A stretch of DNA of 64,000 nt from CAWBCI01 sp963787195. GTDB lineage: Bacteria > Bacteroidota > Bacteroidia > Bacteroidales > JAGOPY01. The notes beneath the pieces are model-generated. The model was given only the letters and a program-made list of their open reading frames with translations. It did not search any database and was not told where the DNA came from. Both the position numbers and the translations under genes were made by a program. The stretch covers positions 1-64,000 of the forward strand of contig CAWBCI010000014.1 of the NCBI GenBank assembly GCA_963787195.1, given 5' to 3'. Of this stretch, positions 8,107 through 16,800 are shown one piece after another (the stretch's first letter is position 1; each line of letters begins with the position of its first letter).

Positions 8107-9642
8107 TTATACTCTCGAATGGATAATAAATTTAATCCGGTCAGAGCTTTTTATAATAGAAATTTTAGGCGCTTTTAACACAAACAGTGGAGTAGTTACA
8201 GTAACGTTATAGTAAAAGCCCTCGTCATCCTTTGATTCATATTTAATCTCATAAGGCTTCTCGCTATTTTTTGAATTTTCATCGATCAGTTTTACATAAA
8301 ATAGCTGATTAACTTCGGAAAGCACGGGTTCAAATGAAATTGAAACCTTATCAAATCTTAGCTCTCCAAGTCCGGAAGGGAACATATTTATCTCACCAAG
8401 CTCATAGTATTGTCTGGATTTATCAACTAATGATAGTACAAATTGATGAATCGGTTTTAAATCAATTATATATGCTCTTCCTTTCATGTCCCGGAGAGCT
8501 TGATAGGTTTCATTTCTTTCTGAAATTATATTCCCATGCACTATCCTCAAGCTATCTATGTTATAGATATCATGAAATCTTTGTAAAGAATTTAAACTAT
8601 CCACATTGGTTATATGCAAGCTTTCTCTAAGAATCTGATCCAGCCATTTACCATTTTCAATTTCCTTTTGCCAGCCGGGGAAGTAGTTTTGAAGCAATAC
8701 TGCCTGAAAACAACCATACCAATATTTTTTATCATAAAAATTAAGAGTGTTTCCTGCAGAAGTTTTTAGCTTGTTCAGATAAAATCTGAGATAAGTATCA
8801 GGATTATTGAATCTTTTATAAGCTGTATCATTTTTAACAGAAGAGCAACTGGTAAATCCATTCTTCAGACTTTGTAAAATTATAAATTCGGAATATACCG
8901 CCTCTCCTTCACAAAATTCATCGCTTTCGTATGAATCCTTCTCATCTTGTGTAAGATCTTTTAACTTAATGATTCTGGCTATGCAGAAATCTTTCAGAAA
9001 TGGAATTGATGCTTCATAATTTGGTTGCTCATAAGCCTTTGCCAATGCTTGTCCTTCTATATCTGCAAATAATGAGATATTAAGATCCGGATTTATCCGG
9101 AGCTGCTCATAGTAATTTTCAAGAATCGTTAATTGGAAACAATGCATGAGTTCATGAATGAAGGCCAGAATATTAAATTCTGCAGATGCATAGTCAGCTG
9201 TTTGTGAAGAAGTTGGTGCACTGCATCTGATGTCAACTATCGTGACATGTTTGTTATTAAATGAGCCGAATGAAATTGGCCCGCCTCCACATATAAAAGG
9301 TTGATTAAGAACAAATTCAGTGACATTGGTCGTGTCGATATAAACTTTAAGGCCATGAATTAACAAATCTGGAAGAGGTGAAAATTCTGATGGAGGATTT
9401 GGATGTCCCACCAGGACTCTTAGTCCATTTTGAAAGGTAAACAGAAATGGGTAATCCATATAATCATCCCAATTATCCCAAACATTCCTGCTAAACTGAT
9501 CTAAGATCTGATAAGCTTCATCGAGTCTGCCAAGTTCAGTCATTACCGGTTCGGGTAATGTATATTTAGCATTCTGTGGATATGCAATTTGAGTAAAAAG
9601 CATTAGATAAAGAAAACATAATATATACTTAAGCTTGATCAT
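8107..9642 (-). CDS. Secreted gluzincin-like metallopeptidase candidate
   Basis: A 511-residue protein with a signal peptide (about residues 1-23, ending AYPQ). The zinc motif HELMH is at 163-167 in FNILAFIHELMHCFQL, and a glutamate in DIEGQALAKAYE (Glu196) is 29 residues later, the spacing expected for a gluzincin third ligand. A second acidic stretch CEGEAVYSEF lies near 245-254. The last 130 residues look like beta-rich domains. I do not recognise a named peptidase family. It sits 12 bp downstream of another secreted-protein gene, with which it probably forms an operon. Substrate unknown; periplasmic or extracellular location inferred from the signal. Confidence 0.65.
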   Translation of the reverse strand: MIKLKYILCFLYLMLFTQIAYPQNAKYTLPEPVMTELGRLDEAYQILDQFSRNVWDNWDDYMDYPFLFTFQNGLRVLVGHPNPPSEFSPLPDLLIHGLKVYIDTTNVTEFVLNQPFICGGGPISFGSFNNKHVTIVDIRCSAPTSSQTADYASAEFNILAFIHELMHCFQLTILENYYEQLRINPDLNISLFADIEGQALAKAYEQPNYEASIPFLKDFCIARIIKLKDLTQDEKDSYESDEFCEGEAVYSEFIILQSLKNGFTSCSSVKNDTAYKRFNNPDTYLRFYLNKLKTSAGNTLNFYDKKYWYGCFQAVLLQNYFPGWQKEIENGKWLDQILRESLHITNVDSLNSLQRFHDIYNIDSLRIVHGNIISERNETYQALRDMKGRAYIIDLKPIHQFVLSLVDKSRQYYELGEINMFPSGLGELRFDKVSISFEPVLSEVNQLFYVKLIDENSKNSEKPYEIKYESKDDEGFYYNVTVTTPLFVLKAPKISIIKSSDRIKFIIHSRV

Positions 9643-9654
9643 AGCTGCAGGACA

Positions 9655-10407
9655 TTAATTGGTTTTTCTGAAATTGACCGGCACTTCAAACAGTTCTTTG
9701 TCAGGCAATACTTTTTTGAAAATATCAACAGCAATCCTTGTAGTCTTCCGGGGTGAAATTGGATTTTCAACTTTCTCAATTATCTTCAAAATCAATATAT
9801 TCTTATCATCATTAATAACTTGTATCAGGGGCTCTCGTTTATTGGGTGAATTAATTGAATTCAACATCAGAGAATTTACCGCTTCAGCCATAGACTCATC
9901 TTTAGTTTTAGTCAGGAAATAATCGAGAGATATCTGATCAAAATCCGCATCGCCTATGCATGAATAATGGTCGCATGAATAATTTGCAAGAGTATCTTTC
10001 TTGATTAAATGAGGTTTTTCCCATTCATATACCGGATTATAATCCTGTCCGATATACTTAAAATCGAGGTCGCTTTTGGAAGGCCTTTGCGCCGACTTGC
10101 TTTGTATAGAGTCAATACTGTATGTTTCTTCTTGCAGATTAACCGAATAAATCAATCCCAAATCCTTCCTGACAATTTTTTTCATCTGATTGATCAATGT
10201 GCAGGATTTATCCATATCAGTCCAAACCTCTGTAACAGTGGTCCGGTCAATTTCCATAAAGTTTCTGACCTTTGTCATTTTGATATAAAAAACAGAGTCA
10301 TCACTTGCTTGATTCGGGGCTCCATATGTATATCCTAATAGGAAAAAGATAATAAAGCCCAGAAGGAATGGTTTTAATCTATGAACGAATATTAATTTAA
10401 AAATCAT
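9655..10407 (-). CDS. Secreted protein of unknown function
   Basis: A 250-residue protein with a hydrophobic N-terminal signal (KPFLLGFIIFFLLGYTYGAP, about residues 12-31). The mature part has paired cysteines (NYSCDHYSC) and a beta-strand pattern resembling DUF4412/GLPGLI-type Bacteroidota secreted proteins (SVFYIKMTKVRNFMEIDRT near the start, then repeated charged strands), but I cannot assign it firmly. It is the first gene of a two-gene unit with the HELMH protein, only 12 bp apart, so the pair may act together outside the cytoplasm. Confidence 0.6.
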   Translation of the reverse strand: MIFKLIFVHRLKPFLLGFIIFFLLGYTYGAPNQASDDSVFYIKMTKVRNFMEIDRTTVTEVWTDMDKSCTLINQMKKIVRKDLGLIYSVNLQEETYSIDSIQSKSAQRPSKSDLDFKYIGQDYNPVYEWEKPHLIKKDTLANYSCDHYSCIGDADFDQISLDYFLTKTKDESMAEAVNSLMLNSINSPNKREPLIQVINDDKNILILKIIEKVENPISPRKTTRIAVDIFKKVLPDKELFEVPVNFRKTN

Positions 10408-10610
10408 GCTTTTAGTTTTTCAAGTACTTTTTCTTTTTAATAGAGAAGGCTGAATTCTCGTGATCCTGACTGCTATCGTCTTGCAGCTATGGCAGGTGGC
10501 CGTTTACTTCTCAAATTTATGTTGATTACTTATATGCTCAATTTACTAATCATTTGTTTTAATGACCCTAATGCGGCCATGTGATATAAGTGCTCTTATG
10601 CCGTCGTGAT

Positions 10611-10958
10611 TTATTCCAGGTCCATTATTATTTGCAGATTCTCTTTAACCTTGTCAAGTAATTCCACAGGAAGTATTCCAATTCTTTTTATAAGTCTTTT
10701 ATTGTCAATAGCTCTAATCTGGTCAACCATTATATCACAAGCTTGTTGTAAGTTTGCTGTTCCCTTCTTTAAATGAATTCTTAAAATTTCCGAATCTTTC
10801 TTCACATTTGTTGTCAATGGACAAATTATTATAGAAGGATGAGGAATCTTATTTAATAAATTGGTCTGTATAATGAGAACAGGTCTTGTTTTTCCGGGTT
10901 CTGTTCCTATTTGAGGACTCAAATCTGCAATCCAAATTTCGTATTGTTTAGTCATCAT
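10611..10958 (-). CDS. mazF: MazF/PemK-type mRNA interferase toxin
   Basis: A 115-residue toxin of the PemK/MazF family (ribosome-independent endoribonucleases). The family signature is clear: YEIWIADLSPQIGTEPGKTRPVLIIQ at the N-terminus, then IIICPLTT and ACDIMVDQIRAID. The start is taken at ATG 10958 (MMTKQYE) because a GAGGAG ribosome-binding site lies 5 nt upstream inside the end of the antitoxin gene; the longer frame to 11009 lies wholly in the antitoxin. The toxin start overlaps the antitoxin stop (10948-10958), giving coupling that favours antitoxin production. Confidence 0.9.
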   Translation of the reverse strand: MMTKQYEIWIADLSPQIGTEPGKTRPVLIIQTNLLNKIPHPSIIICPLTTNVKKDSEILRIHLKKGTANLQQACDIMVDQIRAIDNKRLIKRIGILPVELLDKVKENLQIIMDLE

Positions 10959-11178
10959 AATCAATCTCCTCAAATTCTTTAAGAACAGACATTGAATCCT
11001 TCTTAACAAGATCTGATTCCTTCTTCAATTTATTCTCAAGAATCAATCGTCTCTGCAACTTATTATAATAGTCTATTGCTTCGTTTATATATCTGTTTCG
11101 AGGTTTTTTGATTCTGGAAAGAATTTTTTCAGTTTCGCCGAAAATTGAGTCGTCAATTTTTAATGATACATTTTTCAT
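10948..11178 (-). CDS. Ribbon-helix-helix-type antitoxin
   Basis: A 76-residue protein partnered with the MazF-type toxin. The N-terminus MKNVSLKIDDSIFGETEKIL followed by RNRYINEAIDYYNKL has the look of a ribbon-helix-helix DNA-binding fold; the acidic, flexible C-terminus (SVLKEFEEIDYDD) is the probable toxin-neutralising part. First gene of the operon; overlaps the toxin by 11 bp. Such antitoxins repress their own promoter, and a perfect 10-bp palindrome (AGTATATACT) lies within that promoter. Confidence 0.85.
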   Translation of the reverse strand: MKNVSLKIDDSIFGETEKILSRIKKPRNRYINEAIDYYNKLQRRLILENKLKKESDLVKKDSMSVLKEFEEIDYDD

Positions 11179-11198
11179 ACTACTAAATTTTAATATTG

Positions 11199-11229
11199 CA
11201 AATATATATCTAAAAAGTATATACTCAAA
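11199..11229 (-). promoter_or_regulatory. Promoter and palindrome of the MazEF-type operon
   Basis: Minus strand: TTTG (11229-11226), 19 nt, TATATTTG (11206-11199), a full match to the phylum consensus. The spacer contains AGTATATACT (11216-11225), a perfect palindrome well placed as an operator for the antitoxin. Confidence 0.65.
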
Positions 11230-11266
11230 GTATTCCCTGTATTTTCTCTTTATTCAGTATACGGCA

Positions 11267-11522
11267 TAAGGTTTCCGTATATCTGTCAGGTATCAATATA
11301 TCTTCTTTGATTGTAAAGAAAGCCAGTCATGGCCCTTTATTCTTTTGAACTATAGAAACTTTTATATATTGATGTGGTAGATTTATCCAAACCCGGCATA
11401 TTTTATTTTCAATAAATTTAGAAGGCTTTTTTCATATATCCTAATTATCCATAAGACTTTTTAGATGCTTCATCTTTTTTTATAAGTGTAAATCCCTCTT
11501 GTTTTTGAACTCTGAATTATGG
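11267..11522. repeat. ~278-bp dispersed repeat, copy 3 (about 256 bp)
   Basis: Third, slightly shorter and more diverged copy of the element at 3964-4241 and 7643-7920. Starts with AAGGTTTCCGTATATCTGTC and ends near GTTTTTGAACTCTGAATTAT. It is the left part of the 820-bp gap 11179-11998. Confidence 0.75.
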
Positions 11523-11577
11523 AAATATAATAATTCTTACTGTTTTGTTTTGTAAGAGTCACTTCAAATAGTTTACA

Positions 11578-11646
11578 GATCCCGACTTAGCTGGGATGAC
11601 GTTTCCCGGCCTGCGCCGGGATGACGTTTCCCGGCCTGCGCCGGGA
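11578..11646. repeat. Cluster of three REP-like palindromes
   Basis: Three palindromes in tandem with a 25-bp spacing: a variant GATCCCGACTTAGCTGGGAT at 11578, then two identical TCCCGGC-CTGC-GCCGGGA hairpins at 11604-11621 and 11629-11646, each followed by ATGACG or a relic of it. Same family as 1370-1387 and 39965-39982. Confidence 0.8.
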
Positions 11647-11683
11647 TATGACAGGGATGTGCAAAGAAATCATCATACATCAG

Positions 11684-11905
11684 ACGTAGCGATGTAACGA
11701 TGTAGCGATATCACGATATGACGAGCTGAAGTTGGAAGTTCCATGTGCCATTTACTTCGTCATATCGAATTTCGACATTTCGACATTTCGAAAGTTCTAA
11801 ATTCCTTTACATCAGGGGATCCCGTCCTGAAAGGACGGCTGGCAATAGCCCCAACCTTCAGGTCGGGCTAAGAGGCCGGAGCAATTATGAAAGTCCTGCA
11901 GGGAC
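11684..11905. repeat. 8-nt-period arrays and hairpins upstream of the permease gene
   Basis: Arrays with an 8-nt period lie at 11684-11724 (GTAGCGAT, GTAACGAT, ATCACGAT) and 11756-11796 (ATTTCGAC repeated). They are followed by short GC-rich hairpins at 11828-11847 (CCGTCCTGAAAGGACGG) and around 11891-11905 (GTCCTGCAGGGAC). A reading frame through this stretch is an artefact of the repeats. Confidence 0.65.
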
Positions 11906-11998
11906 TGCCGAACTTTTATTTAATTTAGTCGGCAAAATATTTCCGGCCAAATAATCGATTCTGAAAAAAAAGAATCCATAAACCATTAATTAGTTCGG

Positions 11999-13744
11999 AT
12001 GATGGGTGTAAAAGTGAAAAAGTTAAATGAGTTGTCGGCAACTGCTATTTCCGGAAATGATATAAGTTCATCCTGTTTATATGTGTCGGCCCTGGCTATA
12101 ATTTACGCGGGCCAGTATGCCTGGATCTCGCTGCTCATGGTTGGGGCTGTTCTTTTTTTATTCAGGAAAATATATGGCGAAGTGGTCGGGGCCTTACCCA
12201 TGAACGGAGGGGCTTATAATGCCTTGTTAAACACAACCAGCAAAACGATGGCTTCCCTTGCAGCCACCCTCACCATACTTTCCTATATGGCCACGGCGGT
12301 AATCTCGGCAAATGAGGCGATACATTATGCGCACAGCCTGCTGTCGGCAATGCCTGTTATTATCTCCACGATAGGGTTGCTGGCAGTTTTCATGAGCCTG
12401 AGCATCATAGGCATCGGGGAATCGTCTAAAGTAGCCATCTTTATCTTTATTTTTCATTTGACATCCCTGGTCCTGCTCTCATTTTTCTGCGGATTGTACT
12501 TGTTCAGCAATGGCTTTGAAGTTTTTAACCTCAATTTCAATTTAGCTCCGAAAGAAGGCGGTATATTGACCGCCCTGGTATTTGGTTTTGCAGCGGCCAT
12601 GCTGGGAATCAGCGGATTTGAGAGTTCAGCAAATTTTGTGGAAGAACAGCAGAAAGGCGTTTTCCGCAAGACCTTGAGAAATATGTGGATCGTAGTAACT
12701 GTATTCAATCCCCTGATGGCTTTTCTGGCCCTGGCCATTATTCCCATGAATGCAGTCGAACAAAACCAGGAAGCCCTTCTTTCCTATATGGGTGGGATTT
12801 CAGGCGGAAACTGGCTTTCCATTTTGATTTCAGTCGATGCAGCACTCGTTCTGAGCGGAGCGGTCCTGACTTCATTCATTGGGGTAAGCGGACTGGTTGA
12901 ACGCATGACACTGGACCGGGTCCTTCCTCCCTTTTTATTAAAAAAGAATAAAAGAGGGAGCGCTTACCGGATTGCTATTACATTCTTTTTACTCTGCGTT
13001 TCCATCCTCCTGATCACCCAGGGTAAATTAAGTGCCCTGGCAGGCGTGTATACCATTGCATTTTTATCCGTTATGGCTTTGTTTGGGATTGGAAATGTTC
13101 TGCTTAAGATCAAAAGAAAGAATCTTCCCAGGCCCGAGTATTCCAACTGGATCTCCTTAGTGGTCGCCATTTTGGCAATCCTTGTTGCAATAATTGGAAA
13201 TGCTATCCTTAACCCCGTATACCTGAGAGTTTTCTTCGAATACTTTATTCCGACCTTCCTCTTTGTAATGTTCATGCTGAACCGTATTCCCATCCTAAAA
13301 ACAGTCCTGAACTTAATCAAGTATATCTTTGAACCTATTCAGAATATGGTCAATAACACCAATACGTCCATAATCAGTTTAATTGATAAGATTAATTCCC
13401 AGGAGTTTGTTTTCTTTACTAAAGGCGATGATGTGGAAACCCTGAACAAGGTCATGCTTTATATTAAAAACAATGAAAACACCCGAAAATTAAAGATAGT
13501 TGCCGTTTTTGAAAAAGGGCAAAAACCGGCAGCTCAATTAATATCTGATATCGATGTACTGGACCGGGAGTATCCTGCAATAAAAATTGACTTCATTCTT
13601 CTGGAAGGAAAATTCGGGCCTGCATTGATTAACAAGCTTTCAAAAGAATGGAATATTCCTGTTAACTTCATGTTTATAGGTTCTCCCGGAAATCATTTTC
13701 CCTACAGAATAGAAGAGCTTGGAGGCGTTCGCCTGATTATCTAA
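11999..13744 (+). CDS. APC-superfamily amino acid permease
   Basis: A 581-residue inner-membrane transporter of the amino acid-polyamine-organocation superfamily. The first helix contains the unwound glycine segment typical of the fold (LSATAISGNDISSSCLYV), followed by MNGGAYNALLN and about twelve hydrophobic segments up to residue ~445. The last ~135 residues (from NTNTSIISLIDKINSQ) form a soluble cytoplasmic domain with a USP-like alternating beta/alpha pattern, longer than a minimal APC carrier. ATG at 12002 is an equally possible start. It is likely a cation-coupled amino acid carrier; substrate unknown. Alone on the plus strand. Confidence 0.85.
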   Translation: MMGVKVKKLNELSATAISGNDISSSCLYVSALAIIYAGQYAWISLLMVGAVLFLFRKIYGEVVGALPMNGGAYNALLNTTSKTMASLAATLTILSYMATAVISANEAIHYAHSLLSAMPVIISTIGLLAVFMSLSIIGIGESSKVAIFIFIFHLTSLVLLSFFCGLYLFSNGFEVFNLNFNLAPKEGGILTALVFGFAAAMLGISGFESSANFVEEQQKGVFRKTLRNMWIVVTVFNPLMAFLALAIIPMNAVEQNQEALLSYMGGISGGNWLSILISVDAALVLSGAVLTSFIGVSGLVERMTLDRVLPPFLLKKNKRGSAYRIAITFFLLCVSILLITQGKLSALAGVYTIAFLSVMALFGIGNVLLKIKRKNLPRPEYSNWISLVVAILAILVAIIGNAILNPVYLRVFFEYFIPTFLFVMFMLNRIPILKTVLNLIKYIFEPIQNMVNNTNTSIISLIDKINSQEFVFFTKGDDVETLNKVMLYIKNNENTRKLKIVAVFEKGQKPAAQLISDIDVLDREYPAIKIDFILLEGKFGPALINKLSKEWNIPVNFMFIGSPGNHFPYRIEELGGVRLII

Positions 13745-13770
13745 AGAATGATTTTTGGAAACCGGGATCA

Positions 13771-13815
13771 AACTGCTGACTGCTGACAGCTGACAGCTGA
13801 CTGACAACTAACGAC
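13771..13815. repeat. Heptamer array overlapping the end of the next gene
   Basis: Units ACTGCTG, ACTGCTG, ACAGCTG, ACAGCTG, ACTGACA, ACTAACG. The stop codon (13808-13810) and the last codons of the minus-strand giant secreted protein are inside the array. Confidence 0.75.
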
Positions 13816-16800
13816 CTCCCCCCGCCTTTAGCTCCTTCACCTCTTCCTGCAAAGCCTTAATCATCTCCTGCTGTTCCTTCACCGCGTTGATCAGTGGAAT
13901 CACGAATTCGCCGTAGCTCAGGTTCAGGGTGCCATCGGGATCATCGTCTTTGACCAGGCCGCTGAATTCCACACCCAGTTCCTGCAAACTTTGCTGCACA
14001 TCCTGTGCAATCAGTCCGTCACGACGGCTTTTATTTTCATCGGCGATATAGTTATAGGATGCGGGTCTGAGTTTCATAATGAAGTCCAGTCCGATATCAT
14101 TCCTGTAGCTGATATTTTCTTTCAGCCTGCGGTCGGAGTAATTGATCCACGCTCCGTAACCTCCAATAGTTATAACGCTTGCATTTCCGATCACGGCTTT
14201 ATTGTTGGCGTTTACCAGGGCATTATAACCAATTGCCAAACCGTTGGATATAGAGGATGAAGAGGCGTTAGCCGTATTTCCAATAATGGTATTATTACTT
14301 CCTGTTCCGATAGCATCCCCGGCTGAATACCCAATCGTGGTATTCCCGTTACCAGATGTAATGGATGATCCGCTGTAATATCCGATGGCAGTTGTATTTG
14401 AAAAAGAAGAACCGGGATAGCCTTCCCCGGCAAAGGTGCCTAAAAGCACATTCCTTTCTCCTGCATCATTGAAATATCCGGCATAATATCCAATTCCTAC
14501 ATTGTCGTCCCCGCTGTTCTGACTGCCCAAGGCATCATATCCTATGCCTATATTATTGGAGCCTACGTTGTTAAACCTAAGCGCTTCAACCCCGAAGGCC
14601 ACATTATAGGCACCGCTGCTAAGGGCACTCAATGCATAATATCCCACGCCTGTATTATTGGAAGCACTGATTCCCATGCTGAAATTACCGCTGAGCACAC
14701 CCACGAAAGTATTTTTACCGAAGGATGAAGGGGCGGCATAATCATGAATAAAACTATAAACACCTTTATAAATTACCCCTGTGCTTGAACTGCTGGTAGA
14801 AGGCATGCGGAAGGACTGGGTTATTTCCAGCTGCTGGGCAGGGATCGAGGTGCCAATCCCAACTTTCGCGTTTAAAATATTCACCTCATCGGTTGTCTGG
14901 TCATCAAATTCAATACGTCCTGCCGCGGCGCCCAGGCCCAGCCATTGATTATCGGCGGAAGCGCTGTTGAACACATCCCCTGAAGTCATCGACCCGACTG
15001 AATTTATATCACCGGCTGAGATGCTCGTCCAGTCAAGGGCCCCGCTACCGTCGGTAGTCAAAAACTGGCCTGTGCTGCCATCATCTGCAGGCAAAGTATA
15101 GGTGATATCCGAACTTTGGTCAGCCCCTTGAAAAATAGTGTGGTATACCGGGCTTGTTCCACCCTCTATCAGGCCGAAAGTCCCTTCGACGGTGAGTTTC
15201 TGACCAGGGGAACTGGTCCCTATCCCGATCCTCTTATTGCTGAGATTACCATATAGGACATCTGCCGCGCCGATAACCATCTGGTAATTGCCGGTCGGAT
15301 TAGGAACATCTGCATTAAATCCCAGGACTATATTATATGATCCGCTTGTAATCCCGTAACCGGCGCTAAAACCTAAAAGTGTATTATTGCTACCCGTTGT
15401 AAGCGAGTATGCTGACTGGTAACCGAAAGCCGAATTCCTTGAATAGGGGTTTGCTGCTTCATACCAAACTCCGCCGGATTCTGCTCCGCACATGGTATTA
15501 AAGATACCCGTACTATTCTTTGAACCTGCACTCCAGCCCAGATTAGTGTTATAGCTTCCGCTATTATTGCTGTAGGAGGAATAGGTCCCGACAGAGGTAT
15601 TTTGACCCGAGGTATTATGACTCAGGGATCCCGCGCCGACCGCGGTATTATTAATCCCGCTCACATTGACATATAAGGCGGTATTACCCACTGCGGTATT
15701 GCTGTATCCGCTCTGGTTGTTTTGTAATGACTGGGCCCCGACGCCTGTATTTTGATACCCGCTTGTAAGGGAACTAAGAGATGAATTTCCAATAGCAGTA
15801 TTGGAACTTGCTTCGCCGCCTGAGGAAGCAGTCATGCTGAAATTCCCGGCATTGATACCCAGGAAAGTATTCATCCCGTTGCAATTTGGCGGCTTATAAT
15901 CATGTATGAACCGGGAATCCCCTTTATAGATTACCCCAGTCTGTGAATCTGTTGAATAGGGTAATTCGAAAGATCCGCTAATAGTTAACTGGCGCCAGAA
16001 ATCGTCCGTACCAATTCCAACGAAAGCATCCATAATAGATATTTTATCGATGGACTGATGGTCAAATGCAATGCGGCCGGCATTCTCCCCCAGACCCAGC
16101 CACTGGTCATCAGCAGCCAGGCTGGAGAAAACATTGCCGGTGGTCATGGATCCTACTCCAGTTATATCAGCCTGGCTGGGGGCTGTCCAACTCATAACAC
16201 CTGAGCCATTTGTAGTCATTAAATATCCGTTCAAGCCATCTGAAGCCGGTAATATATAATTAATATCAGCGGCCTGGGCCTGGGCTTTTATCGATGTATA
16301 ATTATTTCCGAAGGCATCGGATTCATAGAATTTAATTCCATAGGAACCTGTAGTGGTAGAAGTCAGGGCAATATCGCCGTCCTGCAGGGTGAGCTTGTCA
16401 TTTGGGCTGGAAGTTCCAATTCCCAGGCTTTCGCTGCTGTTGTTCCAGTATAGTTCAGGGCTGCTTCCAAGGCCCGAAACCCCCGTCCAGAATGCCACCC
16501 GGTTGGTTGAACCGCTGCCCGTGAGCATACCTGAAGAACTTCGTAGTATCTGCCCATCGCTCAGCACGACCATGTTCGGGGGATCGCTGGTAGTCGGAAC
16601 ATATGCGCCTTTACAATAAAGCGATACTATATTTGTATTCCCCAGCCTTACTTCATTGCTTGACTGGGCCATTGCATAATATCCGATACTAATCGCATTG
16701 TCCAGATCAGTCTGTAGAAAACCAGCCTGATAGCCAATTGCGGTATTGTTATGACCTGTTCCGTTGTAAAGCAGGGAACTATGGCCTACCGCGGTATTCC

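Noticed and set aside
594..11178. The one-orientation run of small genes as an integron cassette array
   Set aside because: I found no attC-type sites at regular gene ends and no integrase, although inverted TAGYGCTTATTATT motifs flank the 6225-7005 gene.
11745..11954. Plus-strand frame before the permease gene
   Set aside because: It consists of 8-nt repeats and hairpins.
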